Source: Megamonas hypermegale_A
GTDB taxonomy: Bacteria > Bacillota > Negativicutes > Selenomonadales > Selenomonadaceae
Assembly: GCF_030371585.1 (NCBI RefSeq)
Contig: NZ_JAUDCE010000008.1
DNA length: 64,000 nt
Direction: 5' to 3' (one strand)
Each line of letters opens with the position of its first letter. Positions within the stretch are counted from its first letter, which is position 1. Both the position numbers and the translations under genes were made by a program. The notes beneath the pieces were generated by a model that saw only the letters and a program-made list of their open reading frames with translations, did not search any database and was not told where the DNA came from. This document shows positions 1 through 9,039 of this stretch, in pieces.

Positions 1-1207
1 ACAGGTAAAATTTTAGATAATATGTTTCCGGTATGCCGAATACAATCGGATGGTCCGGCGACTGCTGGCGCGCTTCAATCTGGCGCAGCGTCACTTTTGC
101 ATCGGAAGCCGCCTCATTCAGCATTTTCAGGAATAAGTCCTCTTTCATGAAATGCGAACAGGAGCAGGTCGCCAGATAGCCGCCGCGCGGCAGAAGTTTC
201 ATCGCGCGCAGGTTTATATCCTTATAGCCGCGGTACGCATTCGTTACCGTAGCATGCGATTTCGTAAATGCCGGCGGGTCCAGAATAATAAAATCGTAAT
301 CTTTATTTTTTTCTTCAATCAGTTTTGTAAGCAGATTAAACACGTCGGCTTTTATCGCCGTGACATTTGTCAAACCGTTCATCTCGATATTTTTCGTCGT
401 CATATCCACAGCTTCCTGCGAAATATCCACGGCTGTGACGCTCTGTGCTCCGCCGCGAGCGGCGTTTAAGGCGAAGGCCCCCGTATGCGTAAAGCAGTCC
501 AGCACTTTTCTGCCTTTTGCCAGATGAGCTACGGCGCGGCGGTTGTATTTCTGGTCGAGGAAAAAGCCGGTTTTCTGTCCGTTTTCCACATCCACATTGT
601 ATTTTATGCCGTTTTCCGTAATTACAAGCGTCGTATGTTCTTTCGCTTCATCAAGCAGCGGATTTTTATAAAATCCCTTGTATTCTTCCATGCCTTCCAG
701 TTTGCGGATTTTAACGTCGTTGCGTTCATATAGACAGTTGATTTCTTCACCGTAGCTGCGCATGATTTCAATTATTTTCGTGAAGATAACATCTTTGCGC
801 AGCTCGATACCGAGTGACAAAACCTGTGCCACCAGTACGTCTTCAAATTTGTCCACTGTAAGTCCCGGGAAATTGTCCGCTTCACCGAAAATCAGACGGC
901 AGCAGTTAAAATCCTTGCCCATAACCTGACGGCGGTAATCGAGCGCGTACTGCACTCTGCGCTGCCAGAAGGCTTCATCAAATTTATCATTAGCATTTGT
1001 CGAAATGATGCGCACGCGGATTTTGGAATTATCATTGACAAAGCCCGTTCCCAGATATTTATCCTTACTGCTGTAAACATCGACTAAATCGCCGTTTGTA
1101 TATTCTCCGCTTACGTCAGTTATCTCGTCGCTGAATACCCACGGATGGCCGTGACGTGCGGCGCGCTCGCCTTTCGGCGTGATTTTTATTTTCGTAAATT
1201 CTCTCAT
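1..1207 (-). CDS. class I SAM-dependent rRNA methyltransferase, RlmI-like (3' end cut by window)
   Basis: The minus-strand frame opens with ATG at 1207 behind an AAAGGA site and stays open to the window edge, so the C-terminus is missing. The N-terminus has a PUA-like segment (…HGHPWVFSDEI…). The C-terminal half reads as a Rossmann methyltransferase, with a motif I-like VLDCFTHTGAFALNAA and a motif IV-like ILDPPAFTKS, both typical of the RlmI/YwbD family that makes 5-methylcytosine in 23S rRNA. A conserved cysteine follows in ATCSCSHFM. It is the last visible gene of a minus-strand run behind cdaA, cdaR and a flavoprotein. The family assignment is firm. The exact target base is inferred from the family. 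Confidence 0.88.
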   Translation of the reverse strand, partial: MREFTKIKITPKGERAARHGHPWVFSDEITDVSGEYTNGDLVDVYSSKDKYLGTGFVNDNSKIRVRIISTNANDKFDEAFWQRRVQYALDYRRQVMGKDFNCCRLIFGEADNFPGLTVDKFEDVLVAQVLSLGIELRKDVIFTKIIEIMRSYGEEINCLYERNDVKIRKLEGMEEYKGFYKNPLLDEAKEHTTLVITENGIKYNVDVENGQKTGFFLDQKYNRRAVAHLAKGRKVLDCFTHTGAFALNAARGGAQSVTAVDISQEAVDMTTKNIEMNGLTNVTAIKADVFNLLTKLIEEKNKDYDFIILDPPAFTKSHATVTNAYRGYKDINLRAMKLLPRGGYLATCSCSHFMKEDLFLKMLNEAASDAKVTLRQIEARQQSPDHPIVFGIPETYYLKFYL

Positions 1208-1231
1208 TTATTGTATTTCCTTTTCTTTTAA

Positions 1232-2830
1232 TTAATTTTCTCCCGTTAAATACGCATAAGCGGCGTTCACGCCGTCTACGGCAGCGCTCATTATTCCGCC
1301 GGCATAGCCTGCACCTTCGCCGATTGGATAGAAACCGGCTACATTGACAGACATGTAACTATCACGATTGCGCACAATGCGGCACGGAGCGGATGAACGC
1401 ATTTCCACGCCGGTCATGACGGCTCTTTCATCGGCAAAACCGTGAATTTTTCCGTCGAAATACGGCAGTGCTTCCGCCAGCATTTGCGCAGTGAAATCGG
1501 GCAGACAGTCATGCAGATTGCAAAGCGTAATACCCGGTCTGTATGTCGGTTCCGTCAGAAAATTATCAGAACCTGTTTTATTTTGCAGAAAATCGCCGAC
1601 GGTCTGCACCGGCGCATGATAATTTCTGCCGCCGCAGATAAATGCCAATTCTTCGTAACGGCGCTGAAAGGCGATGCCGTCCAGCACATTATGACCGAAA
1701 TCATCCGGTGTTACGTTTACAAGCAGAGCGCTGTTGGCTGTGCCGGAGTCACGTTTGTAATTGCTCATGCCGTTGACAACGACACGGCCGGTTTCTGAAG
1801 CCGCCGCTACGACCTGTCCGCCCGGACACATGCAGAAGGAATATACGCTGCGTCCTTTCTGCTTGTTATTGTAAGTCAGCGCATAATCGGCAACCGGCAA
1901 TAGCGGACTGCCAGCATCAGTGCCGTACTGCGCTTCGTCAATGAGCGACTGCGGGTGTTCGATACGCACACCGACGGCAAACGGCTTTGCCTGCATGGAC
2001 AGCCCTTTGTCAAACAGCATTTTATACGTATCCCGGGCGCTGTGCCCTATGCCGAAAAATACTTCCGAGCAATCGTATTTGTCGGTGTGGTTTATTTCTA
2101 TGCCTGCTACTTTGCTGTTTTTTATAATTACGTCCGTTACGAGCGAATTAAAATGAATTTCTCCGCCGAGCGAAATTATTTTTTTACGGATATTTTTCAC
2201 TACGGTGCGCAGAATATCCGTGCCGATATGCGGCTTATGCAGATATTTTATCTCCGGCGGTGCTCCCGCTTCGACAAAGGCGCAAAGCACATCGCTGATT
2301 TTACTATCGTTTATGCGCGTTGTCAATTTTCCGTCGGAAAAAGTACCGGCTCCGCCTTCGCCGAACTGCACATTGGAATTTTCTTTCAGTTCGCCGCTCT
2401 GCCAGAAATTTTCTATATCGCGATGGCGCGTGTCCACATCGCAGCCGCGCTCAAATATAAGCGGGCTATAGCCGTTTTGCGCCAGCGTCAGAGCACAGAA
2501 CATTCCCGCCGGTCCGAAGCCGACGACAATCGGTCTGTGCCTATTCACTTTTACGGGTTTTATTTTTTCCGCTTTTTTTACCTGCACAAGCTCCACGTTT
2601 TTATCATGCTTTAATTTAGCTAGTACCTTTTTTTCGGCGATATTCACTTTTACGTCCAGAATATAGACGTAATTTATCGGTGCACCCTTATACCGTCTGG
2701 CATCAATGCCTTTACGCACAATTACCACCTCAGAAATTGCCTGAGGTGGTAATTTTAAGCGCTTAGCCGCCAGAACATCAATAGGGGACACATCATTAAA
2801 CGGTACATTAAAATTTTTTATTCTTATCAT
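1232..2830 (-). CDS. FAD-dependent oxidoreductase (COG2509 family)
   Basis: A 532-residue protein with a ~95-residue N-terminal extension, then a dinucleotide-binding loop (GFGPAG, residues 104-109) followed by an acidic FERG end of the second strand. A C-terminal GEGAGYAGGIMSAA segment is typical of FAD enzymes of the uncharacterised COG2509 group. The N-terminal ~90 residues (RKGIDARR…) are the conserved cap of that family. The start ATG at 2830 has GAGG eight bases upstream. It lies 27 bp downstream of cdaR, and a cdaA-cdaR-COG2509 order is common in anaerobic Firmicutes. The physiological substrate is not known, and I would not name it beyond a flavoprotein dehydrogenase. Confidence 0.9.
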   Translation of the reverse strand: MIRIKNFNVPFNDVSPIDVLAAKRLKLPPQAISEVVIVRKGIDARRYKGAPINYVYILDVKVNIAEKKVLAKLKHDKNVELVQVKKAEKIKPVKVNRHRPIVVGFGPAGMFCALTLAQNGYSPLIFERGCDVDTRHRDIENFWQSGELKENSNVQFGEGGAGTFSDGKLTTRINDSKISDVLCAFVEAGAPPEIKYLHKPHIGTDILRTVVKNIRKKIISLGGEIHFNSLVTDVIIKNSKVAGIEINHTDKYDCSEVFFGIGHSARDTYKMLFDKGLSMQAKPFAVGVRIEHPQSLIDEAQYGTDAGSPLLPVADYALTYNNKQKGRSVYSFCMCPGGQVVAAASETGRVVVNGMSNYKRDSGTANSALLVNVTPDDFGHNVLDGIAFQRRYEELAFICGGRNYHAPVQTVGDFLQNKTGSDNFLTEPTYRPGITLCNLHDCLPDFTAQMLAEALPYFDGKIHGFADERAVMTGVEMRSSAPCRIVRNRDSYMSVNVAGFYPIGEGAGYAGGIMSAAVDGVNAAYAYLTGEN

Positions 2831-2857
2831 TTAACATTCCTCTATTAATTAATTCAT

Positions 2858-3817
2858 TCATGTTTTATCGGCTTCGTGTTCCGTTTTTGCCGTATTGCCG
2901 TCTTTTTTCGTGATTTCCACCGTAACGACAGCCTCCTGTACGGAAGCCGTTACGCCGTCCGGAATAACAAGCTTCACTGTCTTTTTCGTCGGCGCCGACA
3001 TTTCCGCCAGCGAAATATTTTCCGTCGACAGATACGTCATATTGCCGATAATATCAATATTGCCGCTCACTTCGATTTTTTCCGGTTCAACCCGCACCGA
3101 TTTTAAAATATAATCATTCGGCAAATCGGACATGAGCGTAGGTTTTATATCAATGACTTTCGTATTCAGACCGCGTGCCAGAATAATTGACACATCAACT
3201 GTCTTCGGCAGCAGATGTATGCCTTCGATTTCCTTGTCCTTATCATTGACGGCTATGAGCGGCACTGTAACACTGAAGTTTTCCGTATTGCCGTTGACAC
3301 CGATATAGCCGACGGCTGCCGTAACCTGATTTAAAATGCTCACAGGGCCTTCAACCGTTATATCCTGCAATGACTGGTCCACGCTGGCAACGACTTTGCC
3401 GTCGCCCGGAATACCGGACAGGTTCAGACGGACAGGCACCTGTTTCTGTTCGATTTTATCGACATTCAGCGTTATTTTCGTCGGTCCTAAAGATACAAGC
3501 TCAAAACCGCTCGGCAGAACCGTCTGTATCTGCAGCTCCTGCATACCGCTGTCCACGCCGTTCAAATCAACATATGCCTTGAAATTCGTTTCGTCTATGT
3601 TCGAAAACAGTGAACGCGGCGCGCGCACTCTCATCTTTACATTTTCGACATCTTTGGAAATCTGATACCCTTCCGGCGCGTTCGTGATACTGATTGGCAC
3701 CGTATACGTGTTTTCTATCTGCGGGTTCTGGTCATTCATAACGAAAATCCAGCAGCCAATCGCCACGACCAAAGCCAAACATTTTTCAGGAAGATTTTTT
3801 CTAAAAAAGCTTATCAT
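2858..3817 (-). CDS. cdaR: CdaR, YbbR-repeat regulator of diadenylate cyclase
   Basis: A 319-residue membrane-anchored protein: a short basic N-terminus, one transmembrane helix (about residues 13-29, ending FVMNDQNP), then an extracytoplasmic region of repeated YbbR domains of about 80 residues (recurring NAPEGY and PSGFELVSLGP-type strands). The frame is open far upstream, but I chose ATG 3817. It overlaps the cdaA stop as ATGA and gives the family's canonical N-terminus, and longer starts would lie inside cdaA. CdaR binds and modulates CdaA at the membrane. The 3' end is charged and lysine/glutamate rich. Translational coupling to cdaA is inferred from the overlap. Confidence 0.9.
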   Translation of the reverse strand: MISFFRKNLPEKCLALVVAIGCWIFVMNDQNPQIENTYTVPISITNAPEGYQISKDVENVKMRVRAPRSLFSNIDETNFKAYVDLNGVDSGMQELQIQTVLPSGFELVSLGPTKITLNVDKIEQKQVPVRLNLSGIPGDGKVVASVDQSLQDITVEGPVSILNQVTAAVGYIGVNGNTENFSVTVPLIAVNDKDKEIEGIHLLPKTVDVSIILARGLNTKVIDIKPTLMSDLPNDYILKSVRVEPEKIEVSGNIDIIGNMTYLSTENISLAEMSAPTKKTVKLVIPDGVTASVQEAVVTVEITKKDGNTAKTEHEADKT

Positions 3818-4635
3818 TTTCTCTGCCTCCATTTCAGGACAACATCCTGCAACGTTGTTTTGCGCGGTGAAAAGATTGGCATCAAATACTGTTCCAGCTG
3901 CTGCGCATCCAGATGACGGAAAATACGTCCCGCTTCCGCCACGGAGACGGTTCCCGTTTCTTCGCTGACGATAACGATTACAGCATCGCACTGCTCCGAA
4001 AGACCGATGGCGGCGCGGTGGCGCGTACCGAGCTCCGTACTGAGCGACCTGTTATCGGTGAGCGGCAAAAGACAGCCGGCCGCTACAAGACGGTTGCCGC
4101 GGATAACGGCCGCTCCGTCATGCAGCGGCGTATTCGGAATAAACACGTTGAGCAGAAACTCCGCACTTACTATGCCGTCGATATGAATACCGCTGGCGCA
4201 GATATCATTAAGCCCGATATTGCGTTCCAATACGATTAACGCCCCCGTCTTCGTCGACGACATCTTCATAACGGCCGTCGTCAGCTCTGATACGAGCGAA
4301 CACGCTTCTTCATAGTTCAAAAGCACGGAACGCTTGAAAAATCTTCCTTCACCGATATGTTCCAACGCTCTGCGCAGTTCCGGCTGAAACACAATCGGCA
4401 GCGCTACGAATAATAAGGTAACGACTTTCTGCAGCAGCCAGTTTATCGCATGCAGCTCCAGCCAGCTTGTCACTATGGTCAATGCCAATAAAACCAGCAG
4501 CCCCTTTGTCAGTGTTATCGCTCTGGTATTTTCCACCATTTTATATACGCGGTATAAAATAAAAGCTACTATTAAAATATCAATGATATCCAATATACCT
4601 ATGGTTTTTATAAGACCTTCTATCTGTATCAGCAT
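3814..4635 (-). CDS. cdaA: diadenylate cyclase CdaA
   Basis: A 273-residue membrane enzyme that makes cyclic di-AMP from two ATP. Three hydrophobic helices fill residues 15-90. The DAC domain follows, with the catalytic DGA (173-175) and RHR (205-207) motifs both intact. The start ATG at 4635 has AGGGGA upstream. It is first in the run cdaA-cdaR-flavoprotein-methyltransferase. No glmM follows within the window. The length and motif order match the CdaA class of Firmicutes. Confidence 0.96.
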   Translation of the reverse strand: MLIQIEGLIKTIGILDIIDILIVAFILYRVYKMVENTRAITLTKGLLVLLALTIVTSWLELHAINWLLQKVVTLLFVALPIVFQPELRRALEHIGEGRFFKRSVLLNYEEACSLVSELTTAVMKMSSTKTGALIVLERNIGLNDICASGIHIDGIVSAEFLLNVFIPNTPLHDGAAVIRGNRLVAAGCLLPLTDNRSLSTELGTRHRAAIGLSEQCDAVIVIVSEETGTVSVAEAGRIFRHLDAQQLEQYLMPIFSPRKTTLQDVVLKWRQRK

Positions 4636-4708
4636 ACCGAAATTCCCCTATCCACAAAGTTAAAGTTACCTGTTATTATTCTACGCGCACGGACAAAAAT
4701 CCTTGTAT

Positions 4709-5245
4709 CTATTTATTATAATTATCTGTATAGATTTGTAAAGTCAAATTGCAGGTCAAAGTGTCGTTTTCCGCATTCATTGTTCCCTGCTCGACAATTA
4801 CCGTGCGCGAAAACAGATTTACACTGCGCAGAAATGATAATAAGGAAAAATAATCGCCTTTCAGCGATACGTCGATATCCTGCGACGATATATCCGCCTG
4901 CTTTTTCTCCGGCTGTATTTTCAGCGAGGTTATCACTACATTTGCCGTTTGCGCTGCCCGGCTGATTTGCTGCAGTGCTTTATCGGTTGCCGCGCCGGAC
5001 GGAATTTTCTGTTCCAGAACGGCTAAATTGATATCAAGCTGTTTTTCATAAGCCGTTAAATCATTATTATGTATTAATGCAAAATTATTTATCTCCGCCA
5101 GCTCGCCGCTATCCTGCCATATCTGCTCGTTCAGCTCGGCAATACTGCCTGTGAGCGGTCTGTATACGCAAAAAAACAGCAGTATTATCCATGCTGCTGT
5201 CAATCCTGCCGTCATAATCATATACTTATAATCACGCTTATTCAT
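4709..5245 (-). CDS. pilO: PilO-like type IV pilus inner-membrane alignment protein
   Basis: A 178-residue protein with one N-terminal transmembrane helix (TAAWIILLFFCVYRP), a coiled-coil stretch rich in E/L/N, and a ferredoxin-like C-terminal domain ending in a strand pair, as in PilO/GspM. ATG 5245 is chosen over the upstream in-frame start because GAGG sits eight bases before it. It overlaps the end of the upstream PilN-like gene by 8 bp. It is the last gene of the pilus operon; cdaA follows after about 70 bp. PilO pairs with PilN in the inner-membrane platform. Confidence 0.78.
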   Translation of the reverse strand: MNKRDYKYMIMTAGLTAAWIILLFFCVYRPLTGSIAELNEQIWQDSGELAEINNFALIHNNDLTAYEKQLDINLAVLEQKIPSGAATDKALQQISRAAQTANVVITSLKIQPEKKQADISSQDIDVSLKGDYFSLLSFLRSVNLFSRTVIVEQGTMNAENDTLTCNLTLQIYTDNYNK

Positions 5246-6398
5246 TTTCCCGTACCTCATCAAAGTAAATATTGAAATCAATCAGATTATCCGCTTCGTT
5301 CAATTTCGTATTATCGACTTTTACGTTGCGGATAAATTTTATTTCCGCAAGACGCGCTTTATAATCACTCAACGCCTCGTAACTTACCGCTTTTCCCTTC
5401 AGCTGAGCCTGTTTTTCCTTGACGCTGACACTTACCAGTTTCACGCCGTCTGTATTTCGCGTGCTCAAATTAACCAGCAGCGGATACAGTAAAGCGTCAT
5501 TTTTATATATCTGTTTTAACTTTTCCTGTTTATTTTTAATCGTGTTTTCCTGCTCTTTGAGCTCTTCCATCCATATTTTATCAGCATGCTTTAAATCCAG
5601 CTGTTCACGCAAAATCTGCTGCTGTTCTTTTGTCTGACAATAATCGTACAGATAAAAACCTGCTGTAAAACTGCTGCATATAATCAAGCTCACCAATAAT
5701 AAAATATTGATATTGCGCCAGTTCAAATGCGTCAGCTGCCAATCGCCCAGCGCCGTCTCCTGCCGAGCCGATATGCAGTACAAAACCCGTTTCAGCCTTA
5801 TCCGCTCCGCTTCGTCCGTCAATATCTCTTCATCAGCAATATCCATGATAAAGTCTTTGGCTGCCGCACTTAATTCATCTGTCACGAAAAATTCCGCCGT
5901 TTCCAAATTCTGCTCATCAATTATTTGCCGCCAGTCGTTTAAATATTTTCGGGCAACCAAAACAGCCCGTATATGGCAAAATTCGCCGTCTATTTTCAGA
6001 CGGTAATTATAGCTGTACTCCTGTTTCCAGTCATTCAGTTCCCAAGCCACGGCTTTTTTTACATCATTAAGCGGCATTTTCGGAAAATCAAACTGCTTTA
6101 TCACTACCATTTCTTCATCTAAAGAAATAAACACGGGCAGTTTCGACAGATTTCTGTCGCGGCAGAAATGATACAGTGCCTCCTGATAAAAAAATTCGTC
6201 ATCCAAACGTTTTTTCTCGTGTATACCTGCCAGCACCTTATACTTTTTTTGCTCTTTTATACATATTATCTCCGCCAGATACAAATCATTTTTTCCTGCC
6301 AGCAGCAGTATAAAATGACGGCAATTTTTCCTGAATACGTTTTTTAAGCCGGAAATGATTTTTCCTTTAACGTTCCCAGCGTTCAACAATAATTTCAT
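5238..6398 (-). CDS. PilM/PilN-like fusion, type IV pilus inner-membrane platform protein
   Basis: A 386-residue protein in two parts. The first ~215 residues resemble the PilM/GspL actin-like cytoplasmic domain (the MPLNDVKKAVAWEL segment is the PilM/PilN-binding signature), but no convincing nucleotide-binding loops are visible. A transmembrane helix (ILLLVSLIICSSFTAGF) then leads into a coiled coil and a PilN-type periplasmic domain. ATG 6398 is preferred to 6401 because the AGGAAAG site is better spaced. It overlaps the gene upstream by about 30 bp. Separate pilM and pilN genes are absent here, so this gene probably does both jobs. The family call is by architecture rather than strong motif. 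Confidence 0.68.
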   Translation of the reverse strand: MKLLLNAGNVKGKIISGLKNVFRKNCRHFILLLAGKNDLYLAEIICIKEQKKYKVLAGIHEKKRLDDEFFYQEALYHFCRDRNLSKLPVFISLDEEMVVIKQFDFPKMPLNDVKKAVAWELNDWKQEYSYNYRLKIDGEFCHIRAVLVARKYLNDWRQIIDEQNLETAEFFVTDELSAAAKDFIMDIADEEILTDEAERIRLKRVLYCISARQETALGDWQLTHLNWRNINILLLVSLIICSSFTAGFYLYDYCQTKEQQQILREQLDLKHADKIWMEELKEQENTIKNKQEKLKQIYKNDALLYPLLVNLSTRNTDGVKLVSVSVKEKQAQLKGKAVSYEALSDYKARLAEIKFIRNVKVDNTKLNEADNLIDFNIYFDEVRENE

Positions 6399-6822
6399 CA
6401 TCTTTCCTCGTCAAATAAATGCAGACCTGATTGGTAATATCCTCAATCGTGCTTTCCACTATTAAGATATACATGTCGCCCTGATAATGCACCAGATACG
6501 CATTAATCACCGCATTGCCGAACTGATTTGTTTTCTCCTGCCGCATATCGACCATTATACCGTCTGCCAATTCGTACTTATCCTCGGCGGCATTGCTGTC
6601 TTTCAGCCACAAAGTTTCATTCTGTTCGTATAATGCTATTAATTTCGAAGCTTCACTTACAGTGAAATTGCGCGCCGCCGCGCTTTTCTGCAACACGGCC
6701 GTTGTCATTTCCTCCTGCCGGTACAAATCGTGCAGATAAAAAATAAGCATACTGAGGACGCATAAGACAATTAAGCCGCTTATGCCGAGCATTCCTTTTT
6801 CGTCATGTATCATCCGGTTCAC
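6367..6822 (-). CDS. small pilus-operon membrane protein (PilX-position, unknown)
   Basis: A 151-residue protein with a short N-terminus, then one hydrophobic helix (GLIVLCVLSMLIFYLHDLY), then a soluble domain ending in a strand pair (VCIYLTRKDDEIIVERWE). It has no typical prepilin FTLIE motif, although MIHDEKGMLGISG looks like a decayed leader. The start overlaps the upstream gene by 20 bp, and an internal ATG at 6813 is an alternative. It probably acts as a minor pilin-like component, inferred only from position and topology. Confidence 0.6.
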   Translation of the reverse strand: MNRMIHDEKGMLGISGLIVLCVLSMLIFYLHDLYRQEEMTTAVLQKSAAARNFTVSEASKLIALYEQNETLWLKDSNAAEDKYELADGIMVDMRQEKTNQFGNAVINAYLVHYQGDMYILIVESTIEDITNQVCIYLTRKDDEIIVERWER

Positions 6823-7393
6823 CTGCTGAGCGGTTCAATATGACAGTATGCAGTGTAATTGTCTTGTCCGTCGTATACGAATAGCCCGTAAATTCCAGTT
6901 CAAATAAATTTTCCTGCAGCTTTTTAAACGTAAAGTTCATTTTGTTCGTACCGAAATAATTTTCACTGTTTAAAGGCTGAGTGGAACGCACCGTATACAG
7001 ATTTTCCTTCAGCTTCGACAGTTCATTGCGGTACATTGTCGGCCCTTCCCGCAGAAACGACAGATATTTTTTCATTTCATTCGGTGTTGCCGCAGACCTT
7101 CGGCGCGTCGCGATTATCAGTTCTTTCTTCGTTGACGATTTTTCATTGTATTCCACTTCATCGGCATACTCTATCTCCGTCACCATATCCTCAAAAATGC
7201 GGCGCGTTTCATTTTGCAGCATCCATGTATCCACGTAATCGACAAAGAAATTCATAATACCGTGCGCCAATACGAGAACAGCCAGCATCAGTGAACATGC
7301 CGATGCCATTATTATCAATGCGGTGCCGAAAAAGCCCCGCTCATCGTTTAAAAATAATCCTTTCCTGTTCTTGTGTCTGCAAACTGTCTTCAT
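6803..7393 (-). CDS. prepilin-like minor pilus protein (PulJ/GspJ-like position)
   Basis: A 196-residue protein with a basic leader (CRHKNRKGLFLNDERG), then FFGTALIIMASACSLMLAVLVLAHG, a membrane helix placed as in pseudopilins with a G-F cleavage-like site. The soluble part is rich in charged residues and ends in β-strands. Overlaps on both sides show tight translational coupling. It could be a GspJ-type minor pseudopilin; sequence evidence is limited to topology and neighbours. Confidence 0.62.
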   Translation of the reverse strand: MKTVCRHKNRKGLFLNDERGFFGTALIIMASACSLMLAVLVLAHGIMNFFVDYVDTWMLQNETRRIFEDMVTEIEYADEVEYNEKSSTKKELIIATRRRSAATPNEMKKYLSFLREGPTMYRNELSKLKENLYTVRSTQPLNSENYFGTNKMNFTFKKLQENLFELEFTGYSYTTDKTITLHTVILNRSAGEPDDT

Positions 7394-7718
7394 AATGCCA
7401 TAGAACCTTTACACTCAATAAATACTCTGTTTCTTTTTCCGTTATCTTTTTCTGCACCGTAAAATCCTGATTATTATAGTTCATCTGCTCATCGGTCAAA
7501 TCCGTAAATAAATTATTCTCCACGGCATATTCCAATTCGTTCAGTTCTCCCTGCACCAGAAAAACGGCAGCCGTCCGGCAGAAATTCTGCTGCTGAGCAG
7601 CAAGCAGTCTTTCCGCCGACGACCATAAAGCAACAGCCGCCATGAGCACAGCTGCGACGATGAGCATATCCACGGCAATAAAGCCGCTTTCTGATTTTAA
7701 TTTTTTCATAATGGTCAT
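7341..7718 (-). CDS. prepilin-type minor pilin
   Basis: A 125-residue protein with a prepilin-like start, MKKLKSESG|FIAVDMLIVAAVL. The positively charged leader ends in Gly, then Phe, and Asp/Met take the place of the usual Glu5 context. It is followed by a short soluble domain (LVQGELNELEYAVENNLF…), as in GspI/PulI or ComGE-like minor pilins. Its ATG (7718) overlaps the upstream stop as ATGA. Its 3' end overlaps the next gene by 53 bp. It is part of the minor pilin block between the peptidase and the PilM/N fusion. Confidence 0.66.
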   Translation of the reverse strand: MTIMKKLKSESGFIAVDMLIVAAVLMAAVALWSSAERLLAAQQQNFCRTAAVFLVQGELNELEYAVENNLFTDLTDEQMNYNNQDFTVQKKITEKETEYLLSVKVLWHYEDSLQTQEQERIIFKR

Positions 7719-8176
7719 GACGGCTCCTCATAATACTTGGAAATTCGTATCCGCCCCACGCGGTTGATGATTATATATTTAGCGACGCTTCCTTTATACA
7801 CCTTAAGCGTTTTGTTCGGCAGACCGCCGTACAGTGAAGTTTGCCGAAATGTGTAAAAATTTGCCGTGTCAAAAAAATTTATCCGCACATCATTTTGCAG
7901 ATAGTGAATTTCGCTGGTTTCTCCCTGTTCATTATGCACAATATATTTATCCTTATAAATCTCGCAGAACGGGTGAAAATCACTGTTTTGCAGATAATGA
8001 TAATTTCTCGACCGTTCCTGCACCTGCATCAGACAGCCGGCAAGGCGCACGGCTTCGGCGTCCACCTGATACTGCACGGACGATAAATCCCGAAAATATG
8101 CGCAGCCGCAGAATAAAATTAAAACGTATATCGCCAGTAAAAGCTCTGCATACCATATCATATTATCATCTGCCAA
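7715..8176 (-). CDS. GspH/FimT-like minor pilin-type protein
   Basis: A 153-residue protein with a hydrophobic N-terminal helix (WYAELLLAIYVLILFCGCAYF) and a β-rich C-terminus ending RVGRIRISKYYEEPS. An N/G-x-x-GRIRI-type tail is typical of GspH/FimT and ComGD pseudopilins. It lacks a clear FTLIE leader, so processing by the peptidase is uncertain. It overlaps the peptidase gene by 19 bp. The call rests on topology, C-terminal pattern and operon position. Confidence 0.6.
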   Translation of the reverse strand: MADDNMIWYAELLLAIYVLILFCGCAYFRDLSSVQYQVDAEAVRLAGCLMQVQERSRNYHYLQNSDFHPFCEIYKDKYIVHNEQGETSEIHYLQNDVRINFFDTANFYTFRQTSLYGGLPNKTLKVYKGSVAKYIIINRVGRIRISKYYEEPS

Positions 8177-8616
8177 AAATTCAGCACCGCATCACATGCC
8201 AAAAAGCTGATAAACGCACCGGCCGTCAAAAACGGCGCAAAGGCGATTTTATTGACTGTTCTTCGACGTTTAAACAGCAAATAACCGGCGGCAAATACTC
8301 CGCCCGCAATGAAAGCCAGATACAGCGCCACGACAATTTGCGGATAGCCAAGCCAAACGCTCAGGACAAAAATCAACTTTACATCACCGCCGCCGATAAA
8401 ATCTTTCGTATTGTAATACAGCGCCGTAAAAATCGCGGCGATAACTCCCGTACTCGCCATAATAATGCCGATATCCGCCGCCGACACGGCTTGTTTGATA
8501 ACGGCCAGCGGCAGCAATACGGTCAATACTTTATTGCTGATAATCATTTTTTTTATATCTATGACGGCAATGTAAATAAATAATATTATGCAGATAAAAT
8601 CAATCACTGCAACCAT
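8158..8616 (-). CDS. type IV prepilin peptidase, peptidase domain only (A24 family)
   Basis: A 152-residue polytopic membrane aspartyl protease. The two catalytic Asp sites are present: AVIDIKKMIISN near the N-terminus and the family signature GGGDVK around residues 75-80. The C-terminal PFLTAGAF helix fits the family. It lacks the N-terminal ~90-residue cytoplasmic methyltransferase domain with CxxC motifs found in full PilD, so it resembles the short CpaA-like form. It lies 2 bp from the major pilin gene, its presumed substrate. N-methylation of mature pilins may be absent or done by another protein. Confidence 0.86.
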   Translation of the reverse strand: MVAVIDFICIILFIYIAVIDIKKMIISNKVLTVLLPLAVIKQAVSAADIGIIMASTGVIAAIFTALYYNTKDFIGGGDVKLIFVLSVWLGYPQIVVALYLAFIAGGVFAAGYLLFKRRRTVNKIAFAPFLTAGAFISFLACDAVLNFWQMII

Positions 8617-8618
8617 GA

Positions 8619-9023
8619 TTATTCACCGCTACCCGCCGTTTTTTTCCTGCCGAAATCAGCCCGCGTCTTGCCCATAAACGAAGCGTTCTGCTTATCGGCT
8701 GTCAGCATGTATTCCTCATCGCCGCTATTGGAGGTCAATACACCGTCTATATAGATATCGCCGCTTGGCGCTTCGACATTGTCCACATCGATATATTCAT
8801 CCAAATCGCTCAAATCATTCGGCAGTTTTCCGTTCTGCAAACGGTACATGGCTATGGCTGTATCCAGCGACTGCAAATCTGCCTGCACCCTTGTCGTATT
8901 CGTCAGTGCCAAAGATTCATTAAACTTCGGAATGGCTACCGCCGTCAAAACGGCGATAATCGCCACGACAATCATCATTTCAATTAAAGTAAAACCGCTC
9001 TCATCTTTTATCATACTGCGCAT
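8619..9023 (-). CDS. major type IV pilin / GspG-like prepilin
   Basis: A 134-residue prepilin. The leader MRSMIKDESG is followed by the classic FTLIEMMIVVAIIAVLTAVA helix with Glu5, then a short globular domain (about 100 residues) with the GspG/PilA-like DLQSLDTAIAMYRLQNG stretch. The ATG at 9023 has GGAGG nine bases upstream, the best ribosome-binding site of the operon and consistent with high expression. The C-terminus ends in a basic and glycine tail with no disulfide pair. It sits between pilC and the peptidase gene. Confidence 0.9.
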   Translation of the reverse strand: MRSMIKDESGFTLIEMMIVVAIIAVLTAVAIPKFNESLALTNTTRVQADLQSLDTAIAMYRLQNGKLPNDLSDLDEYIDVDNVEAPSGDIYIDGVLTSNSGDEEYMLTADKQNASFMGKTRADFGRKKTAGSGE

Positions 9024-9039
9024 GATTTTCTGCCTCCGT

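Noticed and set aside
7834..8583. Long open frames opposite the pilus and other minus-strand genes (for example 7834-8583, 1955-2614, 33556-34188 on the plus strand).
   Set aside because: They overlap well-supported genes on the other strand, have low-complexity basic or cysteine-rich products and no ribosome-binding sites.
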